Program-made: the position numbers and the translations under genes
Part shown: positions 56,057 through 64,000 of the stretch, piece by piece
Numbering within the stretch: the first letter of the stretch is position 1
Layout: each line of letters begins with the position of its first letter
Notes under the pieces: model-generated
The model's database searches: none
Told to the model about the DNA's origin: nothing
Seen by the model: only the letters and a program-made list of their open reading frames with translations
NCBI GenBank assembly: GCA_965261645.1
Contig: CBDHDJ010000004.1
Location: 1,116,001-1,180,000 of the forward strand
Direction of reading: 5' to 3'
DNA: 64,000 nt
Source: CBDHDJ01 sp965261645
GTDB lineage: Bacteria; Pseudomonadota; Alphaproteobacteria; SHVV01

Positions 56057-57055
56057 ATGAACCGCATCTTTTCTGGCATTCAGCCCACGGGCAACCTGCA
56101 CCTCGGTAACTATCTCGGCGCGATCCGCAACTGGGTGCGCCTGCAGGCCGACTACGAGTGCATCTATTGCGTTGTCGACATGCACGCCATCACGCAAGAG
56201 CAAGAGCCAGCCGAGCTTACCGCCAGCACCCGCGAGGTGGTGGCTTGCCTGATCGCGGCGGGCATCGACACCGAGGCCAGCATCGTGTTCAACCAGAGTC
56301 AGGTTTCGGCGCACGCCGAGCTCGCCTGGATCTTCAACTGCATCGCCCGTCTCGGCTGGCTCAACCGCATGACCCAGTTCAAGGAGAAGGCGGGCAAGGA
56401 CCGCGAGAACGCAAGCATCGGGCTCTACGCCTATCCCACGTTGATGGCCGCGGACATCCTGGCCTACAAGGCGACCCACGTGCCCGTCGGCGAGGATCAG
56501 AAGCAGCACCTCGAGTTGGCGCGCGACATCGCCCAGGCCTTCAATCACCGCTATGGCGTCGAGTTCTTCCCGCTCACCGAGCCGCTCATCTTCGGCGAGG
56601 CGACGCGGGTGATGAGCCTGCGCGATGGCTCGGCCAAGATGAGCAAGTCCGATTCGTCCGGTTATTCGCGCATCAATCTGACCGACAGCGCCGATATGAT
56701 CGCCCAGAAGATCCGCAAGGCGCGGACCGATCCCGAGCCCCTTCCGGGCGCCGTGGCCGGGCTCGCTGGGCGCCCGGAGGCCGAGAACCTGGTCGGCATT
56801 TTCGCGGCACTCGCCGATATCGGCCGTGACGATGTGTGCCATCGTTTCGCCAATGCGCCGTTCTCCCGGTTCAAAGACGAGATGACGACGTTGGCGATCG
56901 ACACGCTGGCCCCCATCACGGCTGAGATGCGCCGGCTCATGGCCGATCCCGGTTATGTCGATGGCGTATTGCGCGGCGGCGCCGCGCGGGCCCGCGCGCT
57001 GGCCGAGCCGGTGCTCCGGCAAACCCAGGACATCGTCGGATTCTTAAGACCCTGA
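56057..57055 (+). CDS. trpS: Tryptophanyl-tRNA synthetase
   Basis: A 332-residue class I synthetase. The HIGH-like motif is in SGIQPTGNLHLGNYLGAI and the KMSKS loop is in AKMSKSDSSGYSRINL. GEDQKQHLELARDIAQAFN is the tRNA/Trp site region. Full length with no insertions, 79 bp after murJ. Confidence 0.98.
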   Translation: MNRIFSGIQPTGNLHLGNYLGAIRNWVRLQADYECIYCVVDMHAITQEQEPAELTASTREVVACLIAAGIDTEASIVFNQSQVSAHAELAWIFNCIARLGWLNRMTQFKEKAGKDRENASIGLYAYPTLMAADILAYKATHVPVGEDQKQHLELARDIAQAFNHRYGVEFFPLTEPLIFGEATRVMSLRDGSAKMSKSDSSGYSRINLTDSADMIAQKIRKARTDPEPLPGAVAGLAGRPEAENLVGIFAALADIGRDDVCHRFANAPFSRFKDEMTTLAIDTLAPITAEMRRLMADPGYVDGVLRGGAARARALAEPVLRQTQDIVGFLRP

Positions 57056-57185
57056 CGCGGCCCCATCCTCTTGCGCAAATCAGCGATAGGGCGGGCATTC
57101 GTGTGTTGGTAGAATGGCGCCATAAAACAGGGGGGCTCCTATCAGCGATTGCGGTCTGTCCTTCGCTGAGCGAGCCAGCTGAACG

Positions 57186-57671
57186 ATGAGCGAGGCAGCG
57201 GCAACGGCCCGGCGCCGCAAGTTTCTCATCTGCGTCGACGATACGCCGGAGTGCCGCCTAGCGTTGCGTTTCGGGTGCCGCCGTGCGCGCGCCACCAGTG
57301 GCGGGGTCACGCTGCTCAGGGTCATTGAGCCCGGTGACTTTCAGCATTGGATCGCGGTCGAGGAGCGCCACAGCGAGGAGGCCCGCGAGGAGGCGGAAGC
57401 CCTGCTGCAGGGATTGGCCGCCGAGGTCAACGACTGGGCCGGGCTCATGCCTGAGCTCGTGGTTCGCGAGGGGCGCTGGCAGGACGAGGTGCTCGCGCTG
57501 ATCGACGAGGACCGCGATATTCGCGTTCTCGTCCTCGGTGCGGCGTCTGGCTCCGATGAGCCGGGGCCGCTGGTGAGCTCGCTGGTCGGCCATATGGGCG
57601 ATATGGTACACATTCCGGTCACCGTGGTGCCGGGCTCGCTGACGATCGAGCAGATCGACGAGTTGACGTGA
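57186..57671 (+). CDS. Universal stress protein (UspA family)
   Basis: A 161-residue UspA-fold protein: KFLICVDDTPECRLALRFGC at the N-terminus and VLVLGAASGSDEPGPLVSSL near the C-terminus, where the usual ATP loop G-x2-G-x9-G is only loosely kept. ATP binding is therefore uncertain. Commonly found behind trpS in alphaproteobacteria. The 131 bp in front contain no gene. Confidence 0.88.
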   Translation: MSEAAATARRRKFLICVDDTPECRLALRFGCRRARATSGGVTLLRVIEPGDFQHWIAVEERHSEEAREEAEALLQGLAAEVNDWAGLMPELVVREGRWQDEVLALIDEDRDIRVLVLGAASGSDEPGPLVSSLVGHMGDMVHIPVTVVPGSLTIEQIDELT

Positions 57672-57818
57672 GGCGCGGCTGGGCAGGTGTGCCCATCGGT
57701 GCGGTGGGGGTGGTGCCACAAGTGGCGACAGCGATTGCGCCGGCCACTATCAGTCGCTAACCTCGCACGTGAGTAACTCTGCCAACAACAAATCAATCGA
57801 ACGCACGGGAGAGAGAAC

Positions 57819-58694
57819 ATGGACGAATCCAGCTTGGCGCCCATGGCGCGACCGGAAGGTTCCGGGTCCGGGGCCGATGTGGGGCACTACCAATGGGGGC
57901 TAAGCCTCCACGAATCGTGCCAGTACAACTTCTTTTGCGACGATAAGTTCTTCTGCGTTCGCCTCATCGAGCTGCGGGACTTTCGCCATCAGTCGGCTTG
58001 GGTCTACGACGGCGAGGTCCACGAGTTATTGAACGCGGGGGATGTCATCGAGCGTGAGGGCGACGAACGTCTGCAAATCAAAACGCCCCGCTTCCTGATG
58101 GAATCGGATAATGCCAAAGGCGATAACGCGCGGGGGTCCGTCACGGTGTTGTCGGAATCAGGCAGCCCCGAGCTCGAGATGAAGTGGACCATCCCGGTCT
58201 CGACGAGCTGGGCCACGCCCGGCGAAGGATCCGGTCTGCATCAGCCGCTTCTCAAGGGCGAAGTTACCTGGCAAGGGCAGACCTATACCGGCCCCGGCTA
58301 CTGCAAACGCGCCTGGTTCGACCTCGACCCGCAATACTGGGGTTGGCGGTTCATCGAGGGCGCGTTCGATGAGGGTCAGGGCATGATCTGGAGCGCCGAT
58401 GCGACCTTCGGCATCGGCAAGTACGATTACTTCAAGATCGCCTACGCCGACGGCACGGTCCTCGCTGCGGACAACCAGCACACCCATCACCGCGACAACA
58501 TCGCCTACGGCACCATCGACGGGAAGCCGTTCGAGGCCGAGGTCGAGGAAATCGGCCTGTGGAAGACCAAACTGCTCGGCAAGAACATGGACACCCAGAT
58601 GCGCCAGCGGTATTGCAAGCTGACCTTGCGTCACGACGGTGAGGAGCACAAAGGTTACGCCCTCAACGAAACCGGCTCGGGTACGATGCGCTAG
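57819..58694 (+). CDS. Unknown protein, possible lipocalin-like (AttH/CrtC-type) fold
   Basis: A 291-residue soluble protein without a signal peptide (MDESSLAPMARPEGSGSG). It is rich in aromatic residues and short beta stretches: QSAWVYDGEVHELL, LEMKWTIPVSTSW, GYCKRAWFDLDPQYWGWRFI and the repeated motif IWSADATFGIGKYDYFK. The WGWRF...D.....SADATFG pattern recalls the two-lipocalin AttH/CrtC family, but I cannot place it firmly. GGGAGAGAG precedes the ATG at 57819. It is alone between the stress protein and IS copy 5. Function unknown. Confidence 0.6.
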   Translation: MDESSLAPMARPEGSGSGADVGHYQWGLSLHESCQYNFFCDDKFFCVRLIELRDFRHQSAWVYDGEVHELLNAGDVIEREGDERLQIKTPRFLMESDNAKGDNARGSVTVLSESGSPELEMKWTIPVSTSWATPGEGSGLHQPLLKGEVTWQGQTYTGPGYCKRAWFDLDPQYWGWRFIEGAFDEGQGMIWSADATFGIGKYDYFKIAYADGTVLAADNQHTHHRDNIAYGTIDGKPFEAEVEEIGLWKTKLLGKNMDTQMRQRYCKLTLRHDGEEHKGYALNETGSGTMR

Positions 58695-58788
58695 TCGTCA
58701 CACTTTGACGCACGTATCTATCGATTGAGATGCGCGAAGGCGGGGCGGGTTCTTAGGAGTCCGCCCGGGCCGCGCGGATCAGCTTTAA

Positions 58789-60232
58789 CAGCCCGTTGAT
58801 TAAGTGGCTTTTTCCGGCTCTCACTCCCAGATGAGGAATGCGGCGGCGAAAGCCGTCTGGCCGCTTTGCGAGCCCCCCCGTGCCACCAGCATGGCCCCGG
58901 TGGGCGTGAGCAGAACGAAAATACCGCCATATCCGCCCGCCACGGCCTCCCGCGGGGTGCCGGCGCCGATGAGCTGGCGCATCAGTAACGATAGATTGTG
59001 GCCGGCGACGTGGAGCAGGTATCGCTTGTGCACATTCTCTCGCCCGCGCAGCCAGGTTCGTCGCATGCCGCCACGATCGAGGTTGTGGGCAAAGCAGCGC
59101 TCGACGATCTCGGCGCGCAGCTTGAAGGCCTCGCGGGCGACCCCGGACTTGAGCCGCGCACGGTTATTGGTGACCGCGCGCCGCGCCGCCTCATCACCGT
59201 GCCAGCGCGAAAAGCCGGTCTGCTTGGGCGCCGCGATCCGGGTCTTCCAGGGACTGTCGTTCAGAGCCCTCAAGACCGCCCGTGAGTGATAACCTTTGTC
59301 GGCGACACATTCAGCCGGGTCCTCCGATGTCGGTGCCGCATCCACCGCCTCGAGGTTTGCCTCGGCCTTCGCCAGGGTCTTGGAAAGCGTCGTGGTGTCG
59401 CCCTCATCGGCCGGGTGCAGCTCGGCCGCCACCACCGCGCCGGTGTCCAGATCCACCGCGTGCTCGGGCTTGTAGGCCAGATGCGTCGTGCCGTCCTTCA
59501 TCTTGGTGATCTTGGCCTCGGGGTAGCTCTTCGAAACCCAATCCGTGTTGGAAAGCTTCTTGCCCTTGCGCTTCCGGTCCAGACGCGCCAGGTCCTCGGC
59601 CGTGGGTGTCTCGACCCCGCTTTCCCGGGCCAGGCGCTCCAGCATCTCCCGGTAGCCTTCGCCGTTGTCGCGCCGCACGATGTTCCGCAGCGCCGCGTTG
59701 GCCTCCATGGTCGAGGCATCGACGCCGATGCGCTCGCCCTTGATCAGCCCCGCCTCGGCGATCAGCACCAGAACCCAGTCGAAGACCGCCGCGTGGACTT
59801 CATGGGGCAGGCGCGTGCGGCTCCGTGACAGCCAGGAATGGTCCGGTACCCGATCACGGCTCCCCAGTCGCAGGAACGCCCGCAGCGAAAGCGAGTCCGA
59901 GCAGCGCCACTCCAAACCGCGCTCGCTGTCGATGCCCTCAAAGTAGCCCACCAGGTGCATCCGGAAATAGCGCCCGGGCGGCACCGAGGGCGCGCCCATC
60001 CGGGCCGCGTAATAAGGCCGGCAGCTCGCCTCGGCAAAGGCGTCGAAGCCGCCCGCGATCAGCACCGACTGCAAGCGGTCATAAAACACATGACCCGGAG
60101 AGCGCGGCATCTCCGACCAGCTCACCATCAGGTCCCCCTGACCATCCTTCTGCCGTCCCATCGCCATCGGCAAATCCCCCTGCAAATCAGGGAACCAGAG
60201 AATCAGACGGCGCCGACTTAATCAACGGGCTG
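58789..60232 (-). mobile_element. Insertion sequence copy 5 (1444 bp)
   Basis: Same terminal repeats, flanked by TTAA (58785-58788) and TTAA (60233-60236), a perfect 4 bp duplication. It has the most private changes of the five copies (about five), among them acacattcagcc near 59305 and gggtagctc at 59521. It lies 134 bp upstream of the Nfu gene. Confidence 0.95.
58821..60167 (-). CDS. IS5/IS1182-like DDE transposase (copy 5), variant
   Basis: 448 residues from ATG 60167, full frame. Differences from copy 2: Glu to Ala in LIAGGFDAF, Val to Ala in YAARMG (shared with copy 3), and Asp to Tyr in SKSYPEAKITK. The last replaces the conserved Asp of the DPEA motif, so activity may be reduced, although the DDE triad is unchanged. 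Confidence 0.93.
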   Translation of the reverse strand: MAMGRQKDGQGDLMVSWSEMPRSPGHVFYDRLQSVLIAGGFDAFAEASCRPYYAARMGAPSVPPGRYFRMHLVGYFEGIDSERGLEWRCSDSLSLRAFLRLGSRDRVPDHSWLSRSRTRLPHEVHAAVFDWVLVLIAEAGLIKGERIGVDASTMEANAALRNIVRRDNGEGYREMLERLARESGVETPTAEDLARLDRKRKGKKLSNTDWVSKSYPEAKITKMKDGTTHLAYKPEHAVDLDTGAVVAAELHPADEGDTTTLSKTLAKAEANLEAVDAAPTSEDPAECVADKGYHSRAVLRALNDSPWKTRIAAPKQTGFSRWHGDEAARRAVTNNRARLKSGVAREAFKLRAEIVERCFAHNLDRGGMRRTWLRGRENVHKRYLLHVAGHNLSLLMRQLIGAGTPREAVAGGYGGIFVLLTPTGAMLVARGGSQSGQTAFAAAFLIWE

Positions 60233-60365
60233 TTAAGTGTTGTTAACCTTTGTTGCTCAAAAGGGTGTGGCCAAGTATGCTGCGTGCGCTCGGGGAATGC
60301 GCTTGACGCCAGGGACATCGGATCAATAGTTACTCGGATAGTGCACTCGGACGTGGAGATCGGCG

Positions 60366-60929
60366 ATGTTTATCCAGACTGAAGAGACGCCCAATCCGGC
60401 GACCCTCAAGTTTCTGCCGGGCACCCCTGTCATGCCCTCCGGCACGGCGGATTTCACGAACGCCGAGGCGGCGGCCCGCTCGCCTCTGGCGGCGCGCTTG
60501 CTGGCGATCGACGGCGTGGAGGGGGTCTTTCTGGGCTCCGATTTCATCACCGTGACGAGCGGCGGCCCGGAATGGCACGTCTTGAAGCCGCCCATCCTGG
60601 GCGTCATCATGGAGCACTTCACTGCCGGACTGCCGGTGATCGATGAAGAGGTGGCGGAAGCGCCGTCAGGTGGCGACGAGGAGGGCGAGGACACCGAAAT
60701 CGTCGCGCAGATCAAGGAATTGCTCGATACGCGCGTTCGCCCGGCGGTGGCCCAGGACGGCGGCGATATCATTTTCCACCGCTTCGATTCCGGCATCGTC
60801 TATTTGCACATGCAGGGGTCGTGCTCTGGTTGCCCCAGTTCCACCATGACCTTGAAGAGCGGTATCGAGAACCTGCTCAAGCACTACATCCCCGAGGTCG
60901 AGGCCGTCGAGGCCGTGGAGACCGTCTGA
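60366..60929 (+). CDS. Nfu-type iron-sulfur cluster scaffold (NifU family)
   Basis: A 187-residue two-domain protein. The Nfu N-terminal domain starts MFIQTEETPNPATLKFLPG; after an acidic linker (~95-110) the NifU-like domain carries the cluster-binding CxxC in GSCSGCPSSTMTLKSGIE, with VRPAVAQDGGDI before it. It transfers 4Fe-4S clusters to target enzymes. This is the common alphaproteobacterial Nfu, usually near trpS and a Usp gene, as here; IS copy 5 and the unknown gene now lie between them. Confidence 0.95.
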   Translation: MFIQTEETPNPATLKFLPGTPVMPSGTADFTNAEAAARSPLAARLLAIDGVEGVFLGSDFITVTSGGPEWHVLKPPILGVIMEHFTAGLPVIDEEVAEAPSGGDEEGEDTEIVAQIKELLDTRVRPAVAQDGGDIIFHRFDSGIVYLHMQGSCSGCPSSTMTLKSGIENLLKHYIPEVEAVEAVETV

Positions 60930-61177
60930 GACGGCGACGCAGGCCGAGCGCTCCGCGTTGGCGTAAGCGTATTATTTGCTTAACCCCAAGGGTGCACTTT
61001 GGTATATATAGTGTGTACGCCGTTCTAGTTCGCAATATCCTATAATCATACACATTTTACGATTGTAGACTACTCGCAAGGGTTGTCCCCGAGTTTGGCG
61101 TACCCGGTTGTCGAGGCCGCAGGCTTCACATCTCAGTCTGCCCCGGCGTCGCGTGATCGAGCTGAGCTTCCGTCCAC
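60930..61177. other. A/T-rich intergenic region between the Nfu and Bax-like genes
   Basis: 248 bp, of which about 60960-61075 is far richer in A and T than the rest of the window. It contains GGTATATATAGTG near 61000-61012 and a perfect TATAAT at 61041-61046, about 130 bp before the Bax-like gene. No well-spaced -35 box accompanies the TATAAT. No open frame of note and no tRNA. Confidence 0.5.
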
Positions 61178-62146
61178 ATGGTGATCCTTATGGTGCCGAT
61201 TGATTCCCGCTTCGTGCGATTGTCGCTCGCCCTCGTCGCGATGTCCGTGCTCGTGCTCTATGTCTGGGCCGCGGCAGGGTTGAGCGTTGCCGGGCCGCAG
61301 CCGGCTGGGCCGCCCGTGGCATCTGACGTAAAGCCCCGGGGCATCACCTTGGCGGCGACGGACGCGGCCAGCTTGGTCAGCAAGTTCGCCGAGCTGGATT
61401 ATTCGCTGAATGATGTGCGGCGTGGCCACCAGGAGGTCCCGCGGGTTTTCTTGACCAGCCTGCCGAGTGATTTGCAAGAGGTCCACTCGGTCCACCAGCG
61501 CAAGCGGCTCTTCATCAAGGCGCTGTTGCCGCTCATCTTGCAGGCGAATGAGGAAATCCTGACGCAACGCCGGCGGCTGCTGGCGTTGGCGGTGCGTAAG
61601 GGGCTTGGCGAAGATCTGACCCGCCCGCAGGAGCGCTGGCTGGTGGCGCTGGCGCGCAATTATGGTGTGCGGTCCGGTGATCTCGAGGCGCTAATTCAGC
61701 GCGTCGACATGATTCCTCCCTCCCTCGCCCTAGCGCAATCGGCGGCGGAGTCGGGCTGGGGAACGTCGCGCTTTGCCGTCGACGGCAACGCGGTGTTCGG
61801 CCAGCACACCTATCGCCAGGGAACCGGTCTGGTGCCGGAACGGCGCGACGACGGGCGGACCCACGAGGTGAAAATCTTCGGCGGCCTCAAGCAGTCGGTG
61901 GTCACCTACATGAAGAATCTCAACACCCATTGGGCCTACGAGGAGTTTCGCGCCGAGCGCGTGGCGCTGCGGCAACAGCGGACCTACCTCGACGGCTTCG
62001 CATTGGCGGGAACGCTCCACATCTATTCCGAGCGCGGCGGCGACTATATCGAGACCATCCGCGACATCATCCGCATCAACGCGCTCGACGAGTTTGACCG
62101 TTCGCGGCTCGGCGATACCGATCTCGACGCTTCGCCGCAAGTCTAG
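61178..62146 (+). CDS. Bax-like glucosaminidase-domain protein
   Basis: A 322-residue protein with an N-terminal signal anchor (VRLSLALVAMSVLVLYVWAAA). The catalytic domain contains PPSLALAQSAAESGWGTSRF, with the Glu typical of the glucosaminidase/lysozyme-like family, and GNAVFGQHTY followed by a YMKNLNTHWAYEEFR segment. It probably cleaves peptidoglycan in the periplasm. Start ATG 61178; the ATG four codons later is equally good. Confidence 0.88.
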   Translation: MVILMVPIDSRFVRLSLALVAMSVLVLYVWAAAGLSVAGPQPAGPPVASDVKPRGITLAATDAASLVSKFAELDYSLNDVRRGHQEVPRVFLTSLPSDLQEVHSVHQRKRLFIKALLPLILQANEEILTQRRRLLALAVRKGLGEDLTRPQERWLVALARNYGVRSGDLEALIQRVDMIPPSLALAQSAAESGWGTSRFAVDGNAVFGQHTYRQGTGLVPERRDDGRTHEVKIFGGLKQSVVTYMKNLNTHWAYEEFRAERVALRQQRTYLDGFALAGTLHIYSERGGDYIETIRDIIRINALDEFDRSRLGDTDLDASPQV

Positions 62147-62205
62147 AGCTCTGGCAAAAGATCGAGCCGATCGCCGTGGGACAGCTCGGTGCCGGGATCC
62201 CCGTT

Positions 62206-62964
62206 TTACGTGGTGCCGGCCGCGGCTCGCGCCGCTTCGCGCAACAGGGCGGAATCGCTGGCTGGCGTGACGAAGCGGTAGCCTCGCGCGAATAGCTCCT
62301 TCGCACTTGCGCCGCCATAGGGCACGCCGCCGAGCGGTTTGCCCGAATCCACGATGCGTTGCTCGGCACGCTCGAACAGGGCTTTCACTTCCGGGTCATC
62401 AAACGCCGCCGGCTTGCCGATGCTGCCCGAGAGATCGTTGGGGCCGATGAACAAGACGTCGACCCCGTCGACTGCTGCGATGGCGGCAATGTTCTCGACC
62501 GCCCCGGCCGATTCGATCTGGCACATGATCAGCAGGTTCTCGTGCGCCGTCTCGAGATAATTGCGGAAGCCAAGACCATAGGTCGATGCTCGCACCGTGC
62601 TCGAGATGCCGCGCCGGCCGCGCGGCGGAAAGCGGCACGCGGCGACCACCGCTTCGGCGTCGGCGGCGTTCTCGACCCCGGGGATGACGAGCCCTTCGAT
62701 GCCCATGTCGAGCGCCTGGCGGACATGAGCGGAGCCGTGCCCGGCGATGCGCATAAGGAGCGTCGCCCCGCTCGGCCAGATCGCCCGCAACTGATCGACG
62801 GCCACGGCGAGATCGGGAGGGCCGTGCTCGTGATCGATGAGTAACGCATCGAAACCGGCTTGCGCGACGATCTCGGCCGCACTCGCACTGCCGAGCGAGA
62901 GCCAGCAGCCGATGCAGTTCTGGTCGCTGGCGAGTTTGGCCTTGAGGGAATTGTTGCGGTACAC
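62206..62964 (-). CDS. HpcH/HpaI-family aldolase
   Basis: A 252-residue class II aldolase. Motifs are AGFDALLIDHEHGPPDL (with the catalytic His), LMRIAGHGSAHVRQALDMG, IMCQIESAGAVENIAAIAAV with the metal Glu, and GVDVLFIGPNDLSGSIG with the metal Asp. It splits 2-keto-3-deoxy or 4-hydroxy-2-oxo acids to pyruvate and an aldehyde. GTG start at 62964 with AGGAAGGAG upstream. It lies just downstream of the deacetylase gene on the same strand, 33 bp apart. Confidence 0.93.
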   Translation of the reverse strand: MYRNNSLKAKLASDQNCIGCWLSLGSASAAEIVAQAGFDALLIDHEHGPPDLAVAVDQLRAIWPSGATLLMRIAGHGSAHVRQALDMGIEGLVIPGVENAADAEAVVAACRFPPRGRRGISSTVRASTYGLGFRNYLETAHENLLIMCQIESAGAVENIAAIAAVDGVDVLFIGPNDLSGSIGKPAAFDDPEVKALFERAEQRIVDSGKPLGGVPYGGASAKELFARGYRFVTPASDSALLREAARAAAGTT

Positions 62965-62997
62965 GTGCGCTCCTTCCTGTCTGGGTGGTGGTTGATC

Positions 62998-64000
62998 TCA
63001 ATCCTCCCCGTCGGGGATGAGGAATTGAATGCCAAACCAGCGCCAGCGTCCATCACCAGCGTCGAGCGTGCAATTGACCCGCCCGCGGCCAGCCGGAAAT
63101 GGGGCTTGCAGGCGCACTTCGATACGCCGCTCGCCGAGGCGCTCGATACGCGCGGGGCCCGCTTCGTGGGACGCGTAGCAGGCTAAGCGGCTAAGCCCTT
63201 CGATGTTTTCGGCAACGGTGAAGCCGAGCGGCGGCGGATTGGGCCCGAGCACGGTGTTGCTCGGCGTGAGGTCCGAGACCGCCAGGGGGAGTGCATTGGC
63301 GGCGAGAATGAGGCGGGATTTACCGCCGTAATTGTCGGACAACGCGAAGCGCGGCAAGGTGTAGAGGTCATGGGCCGGGTGCGCGACGCCCGAGTGTTGA
63401 CCGAAGGCCGCAGCGAAGCCCGCGCTCCTGGCGAGATCCACGTTCGTCTGGCTGAACTCGCCATAAGGATAGGCGAAGAGCGTCGGCGTAAGGCCAAGCT
63501 CCGCCTCAAAGCGTTCGTTCGCCCTTGCGACGGCGCGCTCGGCGCGTTCCGAATCGGCAAACGCCATGTGGAGGTGCGAGGTGGTGTGGTGGCCGATGGT
63601 GACGCCGCTTGACGCCATCTCGCGCAGTTGATTCCAGCTCATGTAGCCGGAAACGCGGCCATCGAGGGGATCGGTGGCGACGAACAGCGTGAACGGCAGA
63701 CCGGCGGCCCTGAGGCGGGGCCAGGCTTCGCTATAGACCGAGAGAAACGCATCATCGATGGTGACGGCGATGGTCCGGTCGGGCAGCTCGGCCCCGGCCT
63801 TGAACGCCGCCACGATGTCGGGCAGCGACATGACATTGTAGCGCCCGCTGGTAAACTCGGCGAGGTGATCCGCGAACCTGTCGAGACCGATACTCGTCGA
63901 GGGGAATTCGTCCTCGCCGAAACGATGATACAAGAAGATCACCGCGCCGTTTTCCGACGCCGCGGCGGAACCGATCGCGGTCATCGAGCCGACAGCGATG
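62998..64000 (-). CDS. Polysaccharide deacetylase family protein, N-terminus at window edge
   Basis: At least 328 residues of a NodB-homology (carbohydrate esterase 4) enzyme; the frame is open upstream of ATG 63984 (IAVGSMTAIGSAAASEN looks like the end of a signal peptide), so the true start lies beyond 64000. Motifs: AVTIDDAFLSVYSEAWPRL (metal/catalytic Asp pair), IGHHTTSHLHM (metal His) and FAYPYGEFS. A beta-rich C-terminal domain of ~90 residues follows. It probably deacetylates a cell-surface polysaccharide. Confidence 0.88.
   Translation of the reverse strand, partial: IAVGSMTAIGSAAASENGAVIFLYHRFGEDEFPSTSIGLDRFADHLAEFTSGRYNVMSLPDIVAAFKAGAELPDRTIAVTIDDAFLSVYSEAWPRLRAAGLPFTLFVATDPLDGRVSGYMSWNQLREMASSGVTIGHHTTSHLHMAFADSERAERAVARANERFEAELGLTPTLFAYPYGEFSQTNVDLARSAGFAAAFGQHSGVAHPAHDLYTLPRFALSDNYGGKSRLILAANALPLAVSDLTPSNTVLGPNPPPLGFTVAENIEGLSRLACYASHEAGPARIERLGERRIEVRLQAPFPAGRGRVNCTLDAGDGRWRWFGIQFLIPDGED

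Overview
The window is GC-rich, densely coded bacterial chromosome. The gene content fits an alphaproteobacterium, probably of a Rhodospirillales-like group: hrcA-grpE-dnaK-dnaJ, nth beside a DUF2244 gene, rsmI-yraN-gshB-comM, an OlsB-type ornithine-lipid acyltransferase, a malic enzyme fused to a phosphotransacetylase domain, glnD-murJ-trpS, a Nfu scaffold and CtrA-like boxes. The taxon is inferred from gene content and synteny, not from a marker tree.

Layout. 1-3.7 kb: 3' part of an amidase gene, an EI24 membrane protein, a bactofilin, a small lipoprotein and nth. 3.7-8.1 kb: a DUF2244 gene broken by a frameshift and by IS copy 1, an AraC/Ada-like gene, then IS copy 2 in the opposite orientation. 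8.2-13.7 kb: an EamA transporter, dapB and three oxidative enzymes (PhyH dioxygenase, SDR, Rieske oxygenase). 13.9-19.5 kb: a TPR remnant and the hrcA-grpE-dnaK-dnaJ stress cluster on the minus strand. 19.6-26.5 kb: rph-rdgB-hemW, an LpoA-like lipoprotein divergent from rsmI-yraN, a BON lipoprotein and a SirB1-like protein. 26.5-36.3 kb: IS copy 3, gshB, a CopD-like protein, comM, a decayed ampG, a macrodomain protein, an OlsB-like gene and maeB. 36.5-47.5 kb: mutS followed by a close-packed run of six EamA transporters with three enzymes. 47.6-51.3 kb: IS copy 4, an exported Gly/Asp/Thr-repeat protein with two tandem CtrA-like boxes upstream, and another EamA gene. 51.5-64 kb: glnD, murJ, trpS, a universal stress protein, an unknown protein, IS copy 5, a Nfu scaffold, a Bax-like glucosaminidase, an HpcH aldolase and a polysaccharide deacetylase cut by the window edge.

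Most genes are housekeeping: protein folding, RNA processing, heme and glutathione synthesis, mismatch repair, nitrogen sensing and wall assembly. The unusual layer is genome flux. Five almost identical copies of one 1.44 kb IS (17 bp perfect terminal repeats, 4 bp YTAR-type target duplications) sit in 64 kb. At least three genes are decayed (DUF2244, ampG, a TPR gene) and one alcohol dehydrogenase has lost its last ten codons. There are eight EamA paralogues. I found no tRNA, rRNA, CRISPR array, prophage or recognisable defence system. I did not find a convincing undescribed multi-gene system; the best leads are the EamA/enzyme array, the CtrA-box plus repeat-protein locus, and the IS flank anomalies.
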